From assembly GCA_021442155.1 (NCBI GenBank), contig CM038223.1, positions 31,532,983 through 31,596,982 of the forward strand: a stretch of DNA of 64,000 nt, in the 5' to 3' direction. The position numbers and the translations under genes are program-made. Below, piece by piece: positions 48,291 to 60,659 of the stretch. Every line of letters begins with the position of its first letter. Positions within the stretch are counted from its first letter, which is position 1. The notes beneath the pieces are model-generated. The model saw only the letters and a program-made list of their open reading frames with translations, did no database searches and had not been told where the DNA came from. This stretch comes from Cymbidium sinense (Eukaryota > Streptophyta > Magnoliopsida > Asparagales > Orchidaceae).

Positions 48291-51200
48291 AGTGATATGG
48301 ATGAGGAAAAGGGGTCAAAGTGACTTAATTCCTAATCCTCAAAAGTTTTTACTAATAAGAAAGAGACTTATGTACTTCATCCTTACTTGATTAGTATAAC
48401 TTGATGAAATGGTAATGAAAGGTTTGCTTCCATTTCTTGATTTCACTAATACTCCTTACAGATGAAGAAGTTCAGTGAAAAAGGCTTCAAAGAGTTGGAA
48501 TTTATTTTTGAAATAAGATTTGGGTATATTTTGGACCCAATGTTTTACTATGCCATGAGCATAGAAGTTCATCATTTTTTTTTCTTTTTCTTATCTTAAA
48601 GTTACATATAACCATGCTAGATGTCTAATTCACTGAAGGCAAGACATCATAGGGTACTAACCTATGAATTCTACCTTTTTGAGCTTGCATTTGACTATGT
48701 AGTTCTTTTGGCAGTAAAAACCAAAGTCAACATGTGCTTCTTAGATGGATTTTTTTTCTTTTTTATTTGGACATGCACTTCAAATTTTTTGTTGACATGA
48801 ATCAATAGCTTATAAGGCCTTATCTTAGATTCAATAAAGATCAAAAGATTCCTTTGAAAGTTTTCTAAAATAAATGAGAATCAAGATAAGCAAACTCTTG
48901 GATTCTCATGGAGACATTTTTGTATTTTATTCTTTTGACTTTAATCAATAAGGGAATTAAAAGGATTAACATATTAGAGAAATTAAGATTCTCCTAATAA
49001 GCTTGAAATTGAATTCTTAAGTTGATTTATTATTTTTTAAAAGGTTTTATGAAATGAGTTTTCATAAATGTTTTTCATCAATTTCTTATTTTTTTTGCAT
49101 TTTTCATCCTTCTAAATTTTACTACAAGGTCCTTAAAATTACTTTAAAAGTAAATTTCAAGACTCTATATATTGTAATTTTGGTTGTTTTTCAAATAATA
49201 TTGATGTTTCTTTTACTTTCTTTTATTCATTTTATGGAAAAGTTTTCAAATATAACTCTCCACTTAATTGAAAGTGAGGTTATAGAAATCTTGATCATGA
49301 CCTTTTTGATAAATTATCTTGATCTTTTTGAGATTGAATGATATGACTATGCAACAGAACATTCTTATAAGGATTATGAATGTCATATCATATGCTCTCA
49401 ATTTTCTTTTCTAGAATTATTTTGATTTGACAATTTTCAGATATGTTATCCTTAAGGAGGATAATATTATGAATGAAAGTCTTTTTGATTTTGAAATGAA
49501 ATATGGGCAATATGAACCCATTTTCAAGATAAAGATTTTATCCTAGTCCCAAAATGTGGCTCACATGGATTTGATCTTTTTCTTTTTCTTCATTTTCATT
49601 TTTTTTTGTTAATGATGTTATCAAACTAAGAAGAATGTTTTCTTCTCATGTAAAGCCATCATTTTCTAGCCTTTAATTTAGCAAAAATTTTGCTTTTCTT
49701 TTGGAGTTTGACCACAGTTGTCAAGGGACTTAGTTTATTGAAATGACATCGAGGTTAAGTTTATAGACAACTATATCTAGAGATCATTTCAATTTATTTC
49801 CAGATAAAGTAGTCTTTAAACTCAAAAGATAACTTGATTAAGTCATCAATAGTTGACTCATTAAAGAGTTCGACTATTGATATCAGATGTAGATCAATTT
49901 CTTTTATCTTTTTTTGTTTATTTCAACTTTTAAATTGTGAAATTGGATTCCTCTTCAAATTATAGGTGTGCATCCCAAACTTGAAGACTATATAGATCTC
50001 CAGGCACATCTAAACAACATTCATTCAATATGTTAGAGTGCCTTTTGAAGAGAAAGTCAAGACCTTGACTACTTAATAATTTTCAACTTGCAATGGCTCT
50101 GTGGTTCCATAACTTTTCTTGTTTATGGTTATAGGCCACTTGTAATGGAATCAGAATACACTCAATCGAATCTTTGACATACAAAGGAAATGGACCTCTA
50201 GAAAATAAGATCAGTTATCCTTTTAACCTGCCAAGCGAGCTCACCCAATCATGGCAAAAGATATGATGACAAAGTATCAAGCATCTGATTATTTTTATTT
50301 AGTTAGGGACAATTTTTGACTTGAAACCCTATCACTTTATTTTGATCTGGAGTTTAAAGTCAAAATGTCCACTTACTTAAAAATTTTATACTCCATCCTT
50401 TCATTCTTGGATATAGTCCTTCCATCCCTTTACTTTTCTTTCTTTCTTTTTGTTAACATTCTGATAACATTTCATTTCTTTGTGAAAAGTTACATTTGGT
50501 AATTTTCCTAGTTACAAATCTTACTAAGAGATTGGATGTATTTGACCTATTTTCCTAACATTTCATTCTTTATGAAATAACTCCACTAAATGATTTGCTA
50601 GGAAATTAGATGTATTTGACTTTTTGTCCAAATACAACATTTGATTGATTGACTTTTTCATATGATTGAAATCATTATTTTGATAGGTTGATCATATAAT
50701 TTGATCCAACATTTTAATTTTTCTTCATCATTTCATGGCACAACAAATCTAGTAAAGCCATTTAATATTAGTAAATGACTTTCTAAAGATGTTACACTTC
50801 TGAATTTAAAATTATTTAGTGGAGTCATTCAAGGTTGGCATAATGACTTTCTTGGAAACATTATGCTTTTGAAATTAGAGTTTTCTACTCGAATCAAATA
50901 TTTAGTGAGGTCATTTAGGATTAGCTGATTGATATTCCTAAAGATTCAATACTTTCAATTTAGCATGAATGTGAACATCCTTCCATAATCAATATTTTTC
51001 TTATTTTTCTTTTATTCAATTTTTTAAATTTTTTTTCTTTCTTATTTTTTATATTTGGTCCTAATCCTAAGGTCATGATTTCTTTAGAAGGATTAGAACC
51101 TTCATTTATTTTCTTTTTTCAAGATTTGTCCTTAAAATTAATTAAGGCCAATCATGAAATATCATTTCATTCAATGGGGGTAAAACTCCCATTAAGAAAG

Positions 51201-52262
51201 TTGATTTTAATTTATTAAATTTAAATTTCATTCATTTCAACTTTATCAGGAGAATCAGAATTCTCTTTCACTACCCTATTTTTCTTTTAGTGAGTAGGAG
51301 CAAAAGTGAATCTTATCATTTTATCTTTTTATGTAATGCCATCTTCCTCTTTTGACTTTCTCCTAAACTCTTAAGAATTTAAGGTTTTGGAAAGGTCTAA
51401 AAGAGGGTTACCTCCAAGTACCTCTATAGAATTGGCCAATCAGCTTGAGTTGTTGATTTTCCAATATTCTAGTTGACATATGTAGATAAATTAAGTTTAA
51501 AGCTAATTTGCATTTATGTAAAATTTTCTTCTATAAGGATAGATGATTTACATTTAGTTCCTTAATCAACCTCTGCCTAGGGTCAATAAGGCATTCTTTT
51601 AGGATGATTTTTTGTTGGTATCCCTCTTTTATTTTCTTTGAGTGGATCCTTCTTTAAATGCAATTCAACCTTCAATCATGGTGGTAAGGAGCAATAGGCA
51701 CAACTATGCCTCATTTTGATTTAGATTTTCCCAGGATTTGAAGGAACTCCTTCATTTCAATTTACATCCTTAGGTATTTGTCACCTTTGAATGTAGTAGA
51801 ACAAAGGGTATCCATTCAAGGACCCTGTTCTGATTCTCTTTAACTTTAGTACAAATCCAAAGTAAGATCAAGGATAAATTTTAACTTTGAGATTATATTC
51901 TTGAGATTTACTTTTAAATTTTGAAGTAATTTTCAAACTCTTTTAAATTTAACACTTATTTTCTATATTAGAATCATTTCAAATCCATCTTGACCAGCTG
52001 TAAGTCTTAACAAAAATGAATAGTTTTTCATTTATTTCTCTCCCATTTTTTTATTTTGAGATTTGGTTCTAGGACCCAATTGTTTAATTATGACAAATGA
52101 AGAGTTCTAGAGCCTTAGTTCATGATGTTGGATAGGCTCAACAAAGAATGAAATGTAGAGGTATCCAATGGAAAGAAAAGCAGTGTTGACCGGTGAGTGG
52201 TACTAGTACACTGTCGAAATATAGAAATAATCACTTATTGCTAAGATGGAGGGAGGAACCAT

Positions 52263-52281
52263 TCCCCAGTGGAGTCGCCAA
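52263..52281 (-). other. Primer binding site of the giant element
   Basis: Minus strand TTGGCGACTCCACTGGGGA. The TGG start complements a tRNA CCA end, and the sequence resembles PBSs I recall from Tat/Ogre elements (tRNA-Arg type; not verified). It lies 10 bases from a CCACA at 52292, which may be the true LTR end, or 33 bases from the TGTAG at 52315. Confidence 0.7.
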
Positions 52282-52314
52282 AAAATATCTCTGTGGACAA
52301 AATTTATGACACCA

Positions 52315-55300
52315 TGTAGAGTTTAGGAATTTATTATTTTGATGATCAAATACGTCATTAAGGAATAAACATATTATCTCAAAAGATAAATATGTTTTCC
52401 TATAATGGATTCAATCATTTAATAAAAGACTCCTAATGCTAATGGGTCATTTGTGTTCCAGAGATTTTTCCCCTGAACTACATGGGAAAGTAGAACATGT
52501 TTTATTTTAAACTAGGTTCATGGTTCCGTATAGAGGCAAACCCTTATAGTTAATTACATCTTAAGAAGGGTCTCTTCCTAAGAATACTATCGATTAAAGA
52601 AATAAGTTATTATTTTTAAAGATTTCTAAGATGGTTTTCAAAGGATTGATTATTTTAGAAATTTCAATTGGGAACGACCAAATTAGAGAGAGTTATTTGG
52701 AGGCCAAATGGGAAAGAGTAGAAAATTCCTATTGATATTGGGATGCCTAGTAGGCATTTCAACTATCCTATAATTAGGCTTTAAATTTAGAATTTAATTT
52801 AGATTTTGAATTGACATTTTTTTAGAAATCTAAGACTTAGATTCTAACAGCACAAGACTAAAGAAACACTTAGGGTTGAAGACTTATTCCTAAAAAGGAT
52901 GGTTCAGAATCTAGTTGATAGCTACTTCTGACACATGTCAAATGCTCGACCTAGTTTTATTTTGGGAATTATTAATCATTCCTCTCAGTTGAGGGATTTA
53001 ACCTATCCTTGACTCTTCTGGACTTATAAACCGCATGAAGAGGGTTGTCAACTAACACCACCTAAGCGTATTTTAAATTTATGATGATAAGTCTCTTAAA
53101 TGCAAGATGGCTGGGTTTTTGCATTTTTAAGAAAGAAATCTATGAACCTAGACTCACTCCATAATCCTTAGAATCATGTAGGGTACGAAGATGCATCTAA
53201 CTAATGCATATTTTTTAGATTTTTATGAATTTTGACTCAAGATTTATTTTAGGCCATGGGTATGTATTTATGCCTAATGTCATGCAATTAGAAATGGTTA
53301 TGGGCCAAATAAATAATAAAAGGTAGGATTCCCCAAGAAGGTGGTCATCCTCTCAGGACAGATGCCACTTAGGTGCAATGGGTGAAGTTTCCCAATTCAT
53401 GGAATGGAAATAATATAATTTCATGATTTCAAACCTAATTATTCCAATTGATTTTATGTTATGCCTAAGGCTTTAGTTTATGAAGTTTTGAGTTGTATTT
53501 ATTTTATATTTCAATTGGTTCAATTTAATTGGGTAGAAAAATAAGTTTTTCCTATGAGCATATGTCCAGGCATTCATCACAGAAAAGTACAGCACGTAAA
53601 GAAACCTAAAAAAGTAGGTTAATTATATTATGCACCTAAAATAAATCAAGTCAATTAAATTTATAAAAATAGGCCAATGTGGCTGGGTATCACTATACAC
53701 TCTGAAAGAAAAGAAAAATGGGCTATCAAGCTCTACCCTTATACAGCCCGGCATAGAGCTACAAGTCTAGATCTATGGATCTTCTTTCCAAGATCATCTC
53801 CTTCTTCATGGACATCCATTGGGCTCCATAGGGGACCATTGCACCATCTCCTAGTGGTAATCCTAGACCCCATAGATCCTAACCTAATTCTAAGCTCAAA
53901 TTTATATTTTAAAAGTCAAAAAGAAATCCTAAGTCCTTCAAAATCGATGTTAAGAAATAAAAATAACACACAACAGTTATATTTTACAAAAATACAGGCT
54001 TAGCATTAGTTACTTGCCAAGCCCACTTGTCTTATGGACTATGTCAATGGATTTTTCACCACCTGCAAACAAATAATAATTTTATAATTTTTATTCATAA
54101 CAATGATCTCTTTAACATAGTCTACTACAAAAAATAATGTTAAATTTAAAAAGGATGCCCTACCAACAGTCTAACGAGCAAACAAGCTTAGACATCCAGT
54201 CTAAAGTAACCACACAGACATGTGAAGCACATCATATCACAACACAATACTAAGAATTAAAAGAAAATCATAGAACGATCTAACCTATATCTAGAGTCTG
54301 TGACCTAAATAATGTAATGTGTGTAGAAGATGGACTTGTGCGGTAGGTCTTTACTAAGCCTTTTTTAGTTCAAGTGTCAATTTGGGGATTGTGTTTGTTT
54401 GAATTTTACCTTTGGGTGGTTTTAATTCAAATGCTTTAGTAATTTATTTCCATTTTTATTCAATTTTATTTGATTAAAATAAAATTTGGATTTTCAAGAA
54501 TGAAGAATAAAAAAGATCCCATTTTTAGATGGAATTCATTCTATTCTACATCCTAATTCCTAATAAAATCTTCTTCTTAAGATAAAGATTCATCCTAAAG
54601 GTCTAACTAAGATTCTTAAGTATCTTAATTAATCCTTTTTTATTTAATTTAGTTTATATTTGAATTGGTTTTGATATTTATTTATTTCATTTGATTTAGT
54701 TGATTTGATTCATTTAGTTTAATTTGAATTAGTTTATTTGGTTTACATTAATCTTTTGGATTAAGTCATGTTGATTTTATTTTGATTAGTTTATGTTAGC
54801 CTAAAGTACTTAGGTTAAGGTTTATGTTCATTCTTGGATTGGATTAATTGTAAATGTTAGGATTCATTTTTGTTAATCCAATTCATTTAATTATGCTTTA
54901 TTAAGTGTTATTAATCCTTAAGTATTAAGTACTTTTGACTTAGGACTATTTAATAAACTTTCCCTATGAGTTTTTGATGTTTAATTAAGATTAGTTCAGT
55001 TCATTTTATGGTTTAGTGGATTAATGAATTTTATTATTTCATTATTTTATTAATATTGACTTAGGAAATTGGAAATTCAATAATTAACAATCTAGAGATC
55101 AATTGGATTTGCAATTTTTTTAGCAAGTGGGGTTACATGCCAATTTCATGTGTCCACAGTTTCATCTTGATTAGATTCATAATTAGGATGTAATTAAGGT
55201 TTTAATTATTTCATTAAAAATTAAATTATGCTTAATTTATTGAAATTCATTTAGGGATTTTATTTTTCTTTAGATTCCTCTCTGAAATATGTTTCCAATG

Positions 55301-57427
55301 AGGGTTTATTCATAATTTTTAGAAATTTGGTTGATTTATTATGATTTAATTAAATTTTGGTTGATTATTTGATTTAATTAATTTATTTAATTGATTAATT
55401 AATCAAATTTGTAAATTATTAAATTTAGGTAAGTTTCATTAATGGTTTAATGTTCATTAGAGTTTATTAAGTTGATTTAAGGTTATTTGAATTATATTCA
55501 TGAATTAATTTGTTTAAATTTATTTATTTAATTAAATTTAAAGTATAAGATTTAAAATTTCAATTTTCATAAAATACAGAGAAAACAATTATGAAAAAAT
55601 TTTATTAGGTGTGTTTCAACCTTAATTTTAGTTCCCCAAAGTTTCAAATCAATTGGATTAGTGGTTTAAGAGTAATTAGGGTTTAGTAAATTTTAATTAA
55701 ACACAAATTAAGGTTAATATACCTAATATAAATTGGTATTGTAATTTTTATGGATTCCTCTGCTCAAGATGAATCCACCCTCATTTGCATTTTTTTGATT
55801 TATATTTAGTTTTCAATGATATTTAGAAGTTCTAGACATTTTTTTGCATTTTTTAAATTCCAAAAACCTGATTTATATTTAGTTTTCAATGTTGATGTAG
55901 TACATCATGTCGCATTTCGCAGGCTGATTGGTCCATGCGGGATTTATGTGGATCCAGCATTAAAAGGGCGACGGGATGCAGTTTTGAGTAGGACTGTCTG
56001 ATTAAAGATTAGACAGGCCATAATTGATCTGCGGGTCCTAAGGGGTTTAAATCAAAAGGTTTGCCTAGATATAAGCCATCCATTCCTTTTAAAAGGAATG
56101 GATGATAGTGATTATCTCTTCTCCCATCTCTGTGTGAGCTGAGAGTCCTCCAACTAAATAAGTTGATTTTCGATGATCCAAGCAAAAAAATCATAAAATT
56201 TCAATTGTAAAATGATCGTGGAAGGATTTCCTATCAATCTAAGTGGTTTGATCTCACTTGAGATCAAGTTTGCTTCAAAAATGATGAAAACCAAAAGCTT
56301 AAGAGAAAAATAAGAGTGTGTTAAAGGTGAACCTCCAATTCGGCGATCTCCAGTGATGAAATCCATTCCATTAGCGATGGAATGATGTAAGACGCTTGTG
56401 TGCCTAAGGAATTGAGTTGTCTCCCTCCGATTGCTCCCTAGACCAAACCTGATCCAAATTTTGAAGGTTTTGTCATTCTCTGACCTCCCGGTGGAAAGGA
56501 AAGTGGGGGAGGATTCGATTTGGCTCGCCTCAACCTCTATAACATGTAAGTAGCTTCAATTTTAGGTGAAATCTACTCCCTTGGATTTCACCATTAGAGG
56601 GGGTTCAATTTTTCCTTATACATCACCTTGCTGGTGATGAGATGGCCGAGGAAGGATCTTGAACATCTCCCCTAACTCTAGTGAAGGTTTTCGAATCAAA
56701 AGGGGGAGGGTTTAGGCTCCCCATGCTTACCAATTCTTCCTTCTATTTTTTTTTCTTTCTCTTCTTCTTCCCTTTCTTCATCCTTTCCTTGGAAGAAGCC
56801 ACTTCCCTCTTTTCTGCTGCTTACTTGGGTGGCTTGGTTGGGTGGCCTTCAGTTGAAGGCACCATCCATAAGAGGTGGGATGGCATAAGGTTCAAAGAGA
56901 TTGCATGGGAAGAGATGGAAGAGCAAAATTTTGTTTTCCCTTCTTCCTTTCTTTTCTTTAATTTTCATTTCTTCTCTTTTTTATTTTGTGATTTATGGCA
57001 TTACCATTATAGTCCCTAGACTAATACATGGCTGCCTATTTTCAAACTCAAGTGGATTTGAGTTTAAACTTGAACCCATTTGTCTTGGTTTGGAAAATTG
57101 AATCCAACCCAAATGCTTTGATTCAAAATGTTTTAGTTTTAATTTAATTATGTTCATTTTTAATTGAATCACATTTGATTGATGATTGATTGAATTTTAA
57201 ATTAATTTTGAATTGAATTTGAATTAGGTTCAAATTTTTGATGAGTTGACTTTTAGCTAGGGGGGTGGCACCAAAGTAAACTAGGTTAGAATAAACCCAA
57301 GGAAGATTCCTTAGGGCACTAGGTATAGTGTCCTAAGCACTGAATTAGGAGGTTCTTATTTGAAATTAGAACATCCTAATTACTAATTTCAGGTTGATAT
57401 TAACCTCATCCAAAAATGAGCTCAATA
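52315..57427 (-). repeat. 5' LTR of the giant element
   Basis: 5,113 bp, partner of 39857-44998. It includes a perfect 28 bp palindrome at 56077-56104. The left LTR keeps more CpG in the GC-richer block (43500-43720 against 55910-56150), the right one having TpG/CpA at many of the same places. If the LTR ends at CCACA, it extends to 52292. Confidence 0.9.
56077..56104. other. Perfect 28 bp palindrome in the LTR
   Basis: catccattcctttt followed by its exact reverse complement aaaaggaatggatg, centred on TTTTAAAA. The matching place in the other LTR (around 43646-43653) keeps the core with mismatches (ggaacgg). Confidence 0.95.
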
Positions 57428-57432
57428 CTCAC

Positions 57433-58186
57433 CGTTCTAATTCTTGGAAATACAGTTAATAAAGTCAAGGTGGGTAGTCCACACATTAAAAAATCTGAAG
57501 GGATTGTATTTTGGTTTAGGGATTTGATTGAGGATAATAAGAAGAGAAAAGTGGTCAGAGGCTATTCTAACAAGGTGATGAAATCATATAGAGTAGAAGG
57601 TGGAAAACCAAGCAGAGTTGGTAAGGACTCTATGAAGTCTCTCCGAAACTCTCCCTTTCCTCCAAGTGAAAGGTGAACCACAAAAACCAGCATAAAAGAG
57701 ATTAGCATTCTCAATGTATTTAGTAATTTTTGAAATGATAGATATGTTAGGATTCCTTCCACCATTTTATTCTGATAGGCACACAATCATGTTGAAGTCA
57801 CCACCATTAATCCAAGGCCAGGTTGTTTGTGAGCTTATTTATTTTAAGTCATCCCATAGTTCTGTTCTCTTTTATCTATTGCAAGTAGCATAAATAATGG
57901 TTGTATAAATTCTAATGTTTGCATCTTTAATGTGATTATGGAGATAGTGGTTGGTATCAACAAGAAACTAGACTTGAAAGCTAGATTTCTATAAAAACTA
58001 GATTTTATTATTGATATTAGAAATTATGTTGAATTGGGGGAATCTTCTATCAATCTTTGGTAAACTAATATGTGGTTCCGAGATTGCAAAAAACTCAATT
58101 TTATGAGATCTAATGAAACTTTTAAGTCTATTAGTGTCATTGGCCTTGTCAATGCCCCTAATGTTCCAAATCATGGTGTTTAGCAT
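57433..58186 (-). pseudogene. LINE-2 ORF2 endonuclease
   Basis: The AP-like endonuclease nicks target DNA for LINE insertion. ATG at 58186 starts an open stretch of 62 codons with 'MIWNIRGI' (catalytic Asn) and 'EFFAISEPHI' (catalytic Glu). With later frameshifts the minus strand reads 'WPWINGGDFNMIV' (57805), 'FCGSPFTWRKGRVSERLHRV' (57680), 'HLVRIASDHFSLLI' (57590; the SDH motif) and 'PFRFFNVWTTHLDF' (57510). The domain order is complete, ending where the giant element is inserted. ORF2 resumes at 39856. Confidence 0.87.
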
Positions 58187-58199
58187 AATGGAGTAGATT

Positions 58200-59668
58200 T
58201 ATTCCTAGATGGCCTTTTAGAGGAACCTTCCCTACTAGTGGTATTATCAGTTTTGTGGAATTTGTTTGATAAGAGGTTTTTGAATTCTCTTGAACCTTTA
58301 AGCACCTATGTTTTTTTTTTTAATTTTTGAGATTGCCATTCACCCATTACTGAATTGAGAATATCTTCGCAGTGTTCTTCTTCAACTTACTCCTCTTGAG
58401 GTTGAGTTCCCATATCTCCTTCCATGTCTTGATTTGAAAGTATCTGTTGTGTGGGAATATTACCTTGGATAGGTAAGTTATGTTGAAATTGAGGGTCTCA
58501 TTTGATGCCAAGAAAAGTTATTTTAAATATGGAGTTGGTTATATGGGGGTTTTTCTCCTCATTCTCAGATGTATCTCTATTCAGGATTGTATTGGGAGTT
58601 TGCTGAATATTATGGATGGGAGATAGGAGGGTAATGGTAGTGGGTTTTGAAAGAAAGTTGGTCACCACTAGGATGTCTATTTCCAGACTTCTGGCTGAAT
58701 GCAGACATTGGATATTGTATCACTTGTAGTACAAATGGTGAGAGATTGAAGGATGTAGTGGTCAGTCAAGTTAGTTTCTTGATTATTGTCAAGGTGGGTT
58801 GCTTTAGTTTTAGCCTGTAATAGGCCAAGAGTGAAGTGCTTATTTGGATCAAGTGGCTTCTTCCCTTTGTCATTTCCATTTTGCACTAGTTAAGGATGGG
58901 AAATAAAGTATTTATCCATTAATATTTTACATTTCTCATAGTATAGAGGTTTTGTTCCAATCTCAATCTTTTTCCAATATCTAATAGAGTGTATACCAAT
59001 CCATATTTCTTCATTGTAAGGTGTTGTTAAATCCATGTCAACTAGTATTCTATCAACTGAGGGAGTAGAGAGATGAAAAGTAGGTGTATCAAGCATTAGG
59101 GGTCTACCAAAGAAGGCGGCTATGGAATATAAGATTTGTTTATATCTCAGCAAGTATTATGGCAGATGAGTTTTAGTCCTGGGAGTTTAATCCAAATGGG
59201 AGCTATTGGTGGTTCAATACTATAGTCAAAGGAGGGTGCCCATTTTAGAAATTTAATCGGGACATTATCAACATGGTAGAGCATTTTGGAAAAGAGTTTA
59301 GCATAGTCTTCCTTCTTTGAGAGTTTAATCATAATGTGCCTTCCATCTGGAAGTCCAACATTCCATTCACCAACTAATTTGAGTTCCTCAAAGTGTTTTC
59401 TTATAGAATCCATTTTGGGATGCTTGTAGTTGAATTTTCCAGCCAATGTGAACTTAAAAGGCTCGACAAAAGTCCAAGTTTATACTTCATAGAGTATAAA
59501 GGCAGGCTTGCCACCTTTTCTTAAGGCCTTTCTCAACAAAGAAGAGTTATAGTTGTCTGAGTATTAATCATGGTAGCATTGAGGAAAGAGGAGGATATTA
59601 GGGTCAAGTGACCCCTAAGGAGGTCTAGAATCACCAACCACCACATTGGCATAAGAGGTGGTGTCCAT
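58200..59668 (-). pseudogene. LINE-2 ORF1 (DUF4283)
   Basis: Start ATG at 59668 ('MDTTSYANVVV'). The DUF4283 domain lies in open stretches at 59446-59147 ('WNVGLPDGRHIMIKLS', 'LFSKMLYHVDNVPIKFL', 'IAPIWIKLPGLKL') and 59153-58890 ('IAAFFGRPLMLDTPT', 'SVDRILVDMD'). The following knuckle reads 'PLYYEKCKILMDKYF', a CCHC knuckle that has lost at least its first cysteine and the histidine, unlike the LINE-1 copy. A polar tail follows to about 58200, just ahead of ORF2. About 120 bp upstream (59669-59790) is the presumed 5' UTR. Confidence 0.85.
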
Positions 59669-59789
59669 AGATAAGGACGGGGCTGGGGGCGAGATGGAGA
59701 GAGAAAATTAGAGGTGGTGGAAGACTTAGAAAAATAATGGAATAGTAACTAGGGGGAGATGCACATACTTGAGAATGGCGGCACCATCT

Positions 59790-60659
59790 TAAGGTTATAC
59801 TTCATCTACCTACTCTATCTAATGATGCACATGATTATGTAAAAAATTATGATTGGTGTTAGAGAGTAGAGAACATCCCAAAGCATAATGAAATGCCTTT
59901 AAATTATATTATAGAGTTAAAGAATTTTTTTTGTATGGGGACTAATTTTAAGGAAAAATTTATATCCTCATTTGTAAATAAATATATCTTAATAGGAGTT
60001 AACTATATGTCCAAATGGATAGACGCTATAGCCACACCTAAAAATAATTTTAAGGTTGTTTTAAAATTTCTAAAGAAGAATATTTTCACCAGATTTGAAA
60101 CACCTAAAGTTATTATCAGTCATGAGGGAGTCTATTTTTGCAACAAGAATGTTAAACAATTTTTAGCAAATTATGTGGTTAGACATAGGGTGGCTACTAC
60201 TTATCATCCCTAATATAATGGTCAAGCTGAAATTTTGAATAGAGAGATCAAAAGAATTTTAAAAGAAAAAAACTATAGGTCCAACTAGGAAAGATTGGTC
60301 TAAAAAATTGGATGTTGCATTATGAGCCTATAGAACTAGGTATAAGACACCAAATGGAATGTCTCCCTACTGATTATTATATGAAAAAGATTGTCTCTTA
60401 TTATTAGAATTAGAACACAAGGCATTTTGGGAAATAAATAAATTAAACTTTGATATAAAAATATTAGAGAAAAAAGGCACTTAGAGCTAGATGAATTAGA
60501 AAAATTAAGGATGGTAGCTTATGAATATTCAAGGATTTATTGGGAACAAATTAAGAAGTGATAAGATAGAATGATCCTCAAGAAACAATTTGAGCCTAGT
60601 CAAATAATTTTATTGTACAATTCAAGGTTAAAGATATTTCTAAGTAAATGAAATTTAGA
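59790..60659 (+). pseudogene. Athila integrase core and C-terminal part
   Basis: Continues the integrase broken at 36470. It reads 'NDAHDYVKNYDWC' (zinc region tail), then an open stretch 59893-60213 with 'MPLNYIIE', 'YILIGVNYMSKWIDAIATPK', 'VVLKFLKKNIFTRF', 'VIISHEGVYFCN', 'VRHRVATTYHP'. After a stop come 'AEILNREIKRIL', 'YRTRYKTPNGMSPY' and 'LYNSRLKIF'. The catalytic triad is degraded: the first aspartate (family WGIDF) reads GTNF, the second (SDEG) reads SHEG, only the glutamate is left. It is cut at 60660 by Tat-B, inside the C-terminal domain. Confidence 0.88.

Larger units (their letters stand above)
44999..52314 (-). other. Internal region of the giant element, no coding seen
   Basis: 7.3 kb. 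From the 3' LTR side: hairpin, two tandem arrays (45340-48290), then about 4 kb (48300-52260) of AT-rich, pyrimidine-rich (plus strand) DNA with only short frames and weak ~75-100 bp internal duplications (for example 50456/50558 and 50776/50850), then the PBS. No gag knuckle, protease, RT or integrase motif was seen on the minus strand. The 95-codon plus-strand frame at 49054-49341 is hydrophobic low-complexity sequence and probably chance. Confidence 0.75.
39857..57427 (-). mobile_element. Giant non-coding LTR retrotransposon (LARD-like), 17.6 kb
   Basis: Two direct 5.1 kb LTRs (39857-44998 and 52315-57427) flank a 7.3 kb internal region without any recognisable gag or pol. Minus-strand orientation is set by a PBS at 52281-52263 and by LTR starts TGTTGACC (44998) and TATTGAGC (57427, mutated). 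It interrupts LINE-2 between endonuclease and RT, with flanks 'ctcca' (39852-39856) and 'ctcac' (57428-57432). Removing it puts the LINE codons in frame ('NGE' then 'HPILK'). Tandem arrays sit next to the 3' LTR, where Tat/Ogre elements commonly carry them, and PBS and LTR size also suggest Tat/Ogre ancestry. It needs proteins from another element to move. The LTR outer edges may be off by about 25 bp. Confidence 0.87.
36471..59790 (-). mobile_element. L1-type LINE (LINE-2), split by the giant-LTR element
   Basis: Minus strand. 5' end near 59790, ORF1 from 59668, ORF2 from 58186; interrupted at 57428; resumes at 39856 and runs through RT, zf-RVT and RNase H to ~36640, with the 3' end near 36471. 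Without the insertion it is about 5.75 kb, near full length for plant L1. The Athila flanks at 36456-36470 ('agtgtgttctatg') and 59785-59800 ('ggttatacttcatc') resemble a decayed 13-15 bp target duplication, and a T5 run at 36466-36470 may be what is left of the poly(A). Confidence 0.83.
32080..60659 (+). mobile_element. Athila-type Ty3/gypsy element, split by nested insertions
   Basis: Plus strand: LTR (~32080-33450), PBS-like site, almost no gag, then protease, RT, RNase H and the integrase zinc region to 36470. After a 23.3 kb insertion the integrase core resumes at about 59790 and runs to 60659. The protein breaks off at the equivalent of 'LQSGFY' and resumes within the same motif ('PTL..DAHDYVKN'). 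A second element (Tat-B) cuts it at 60660, so the 3' LTR lies outside the window or is gone. Gag should be near 1.5-2 kb but only ~400 bp separate the PBS from the gag/protease junction, so gag was deleted. Confidence 0.85.

Noticed and set aside
49054..49341. 95-codon hydrophobic frame that could look like a membrane protein
   Set aside because: T-rich plus-strand DNA gives Phe/Leu/Ile runs by default. It is on the strand opposite to the element and has no motif.
53677..54003. 108-codon plus-strand frame in the right LTR
   Set aside because: Opposite strand to the element, not kept in the left LTR (41220-41550), no motif.
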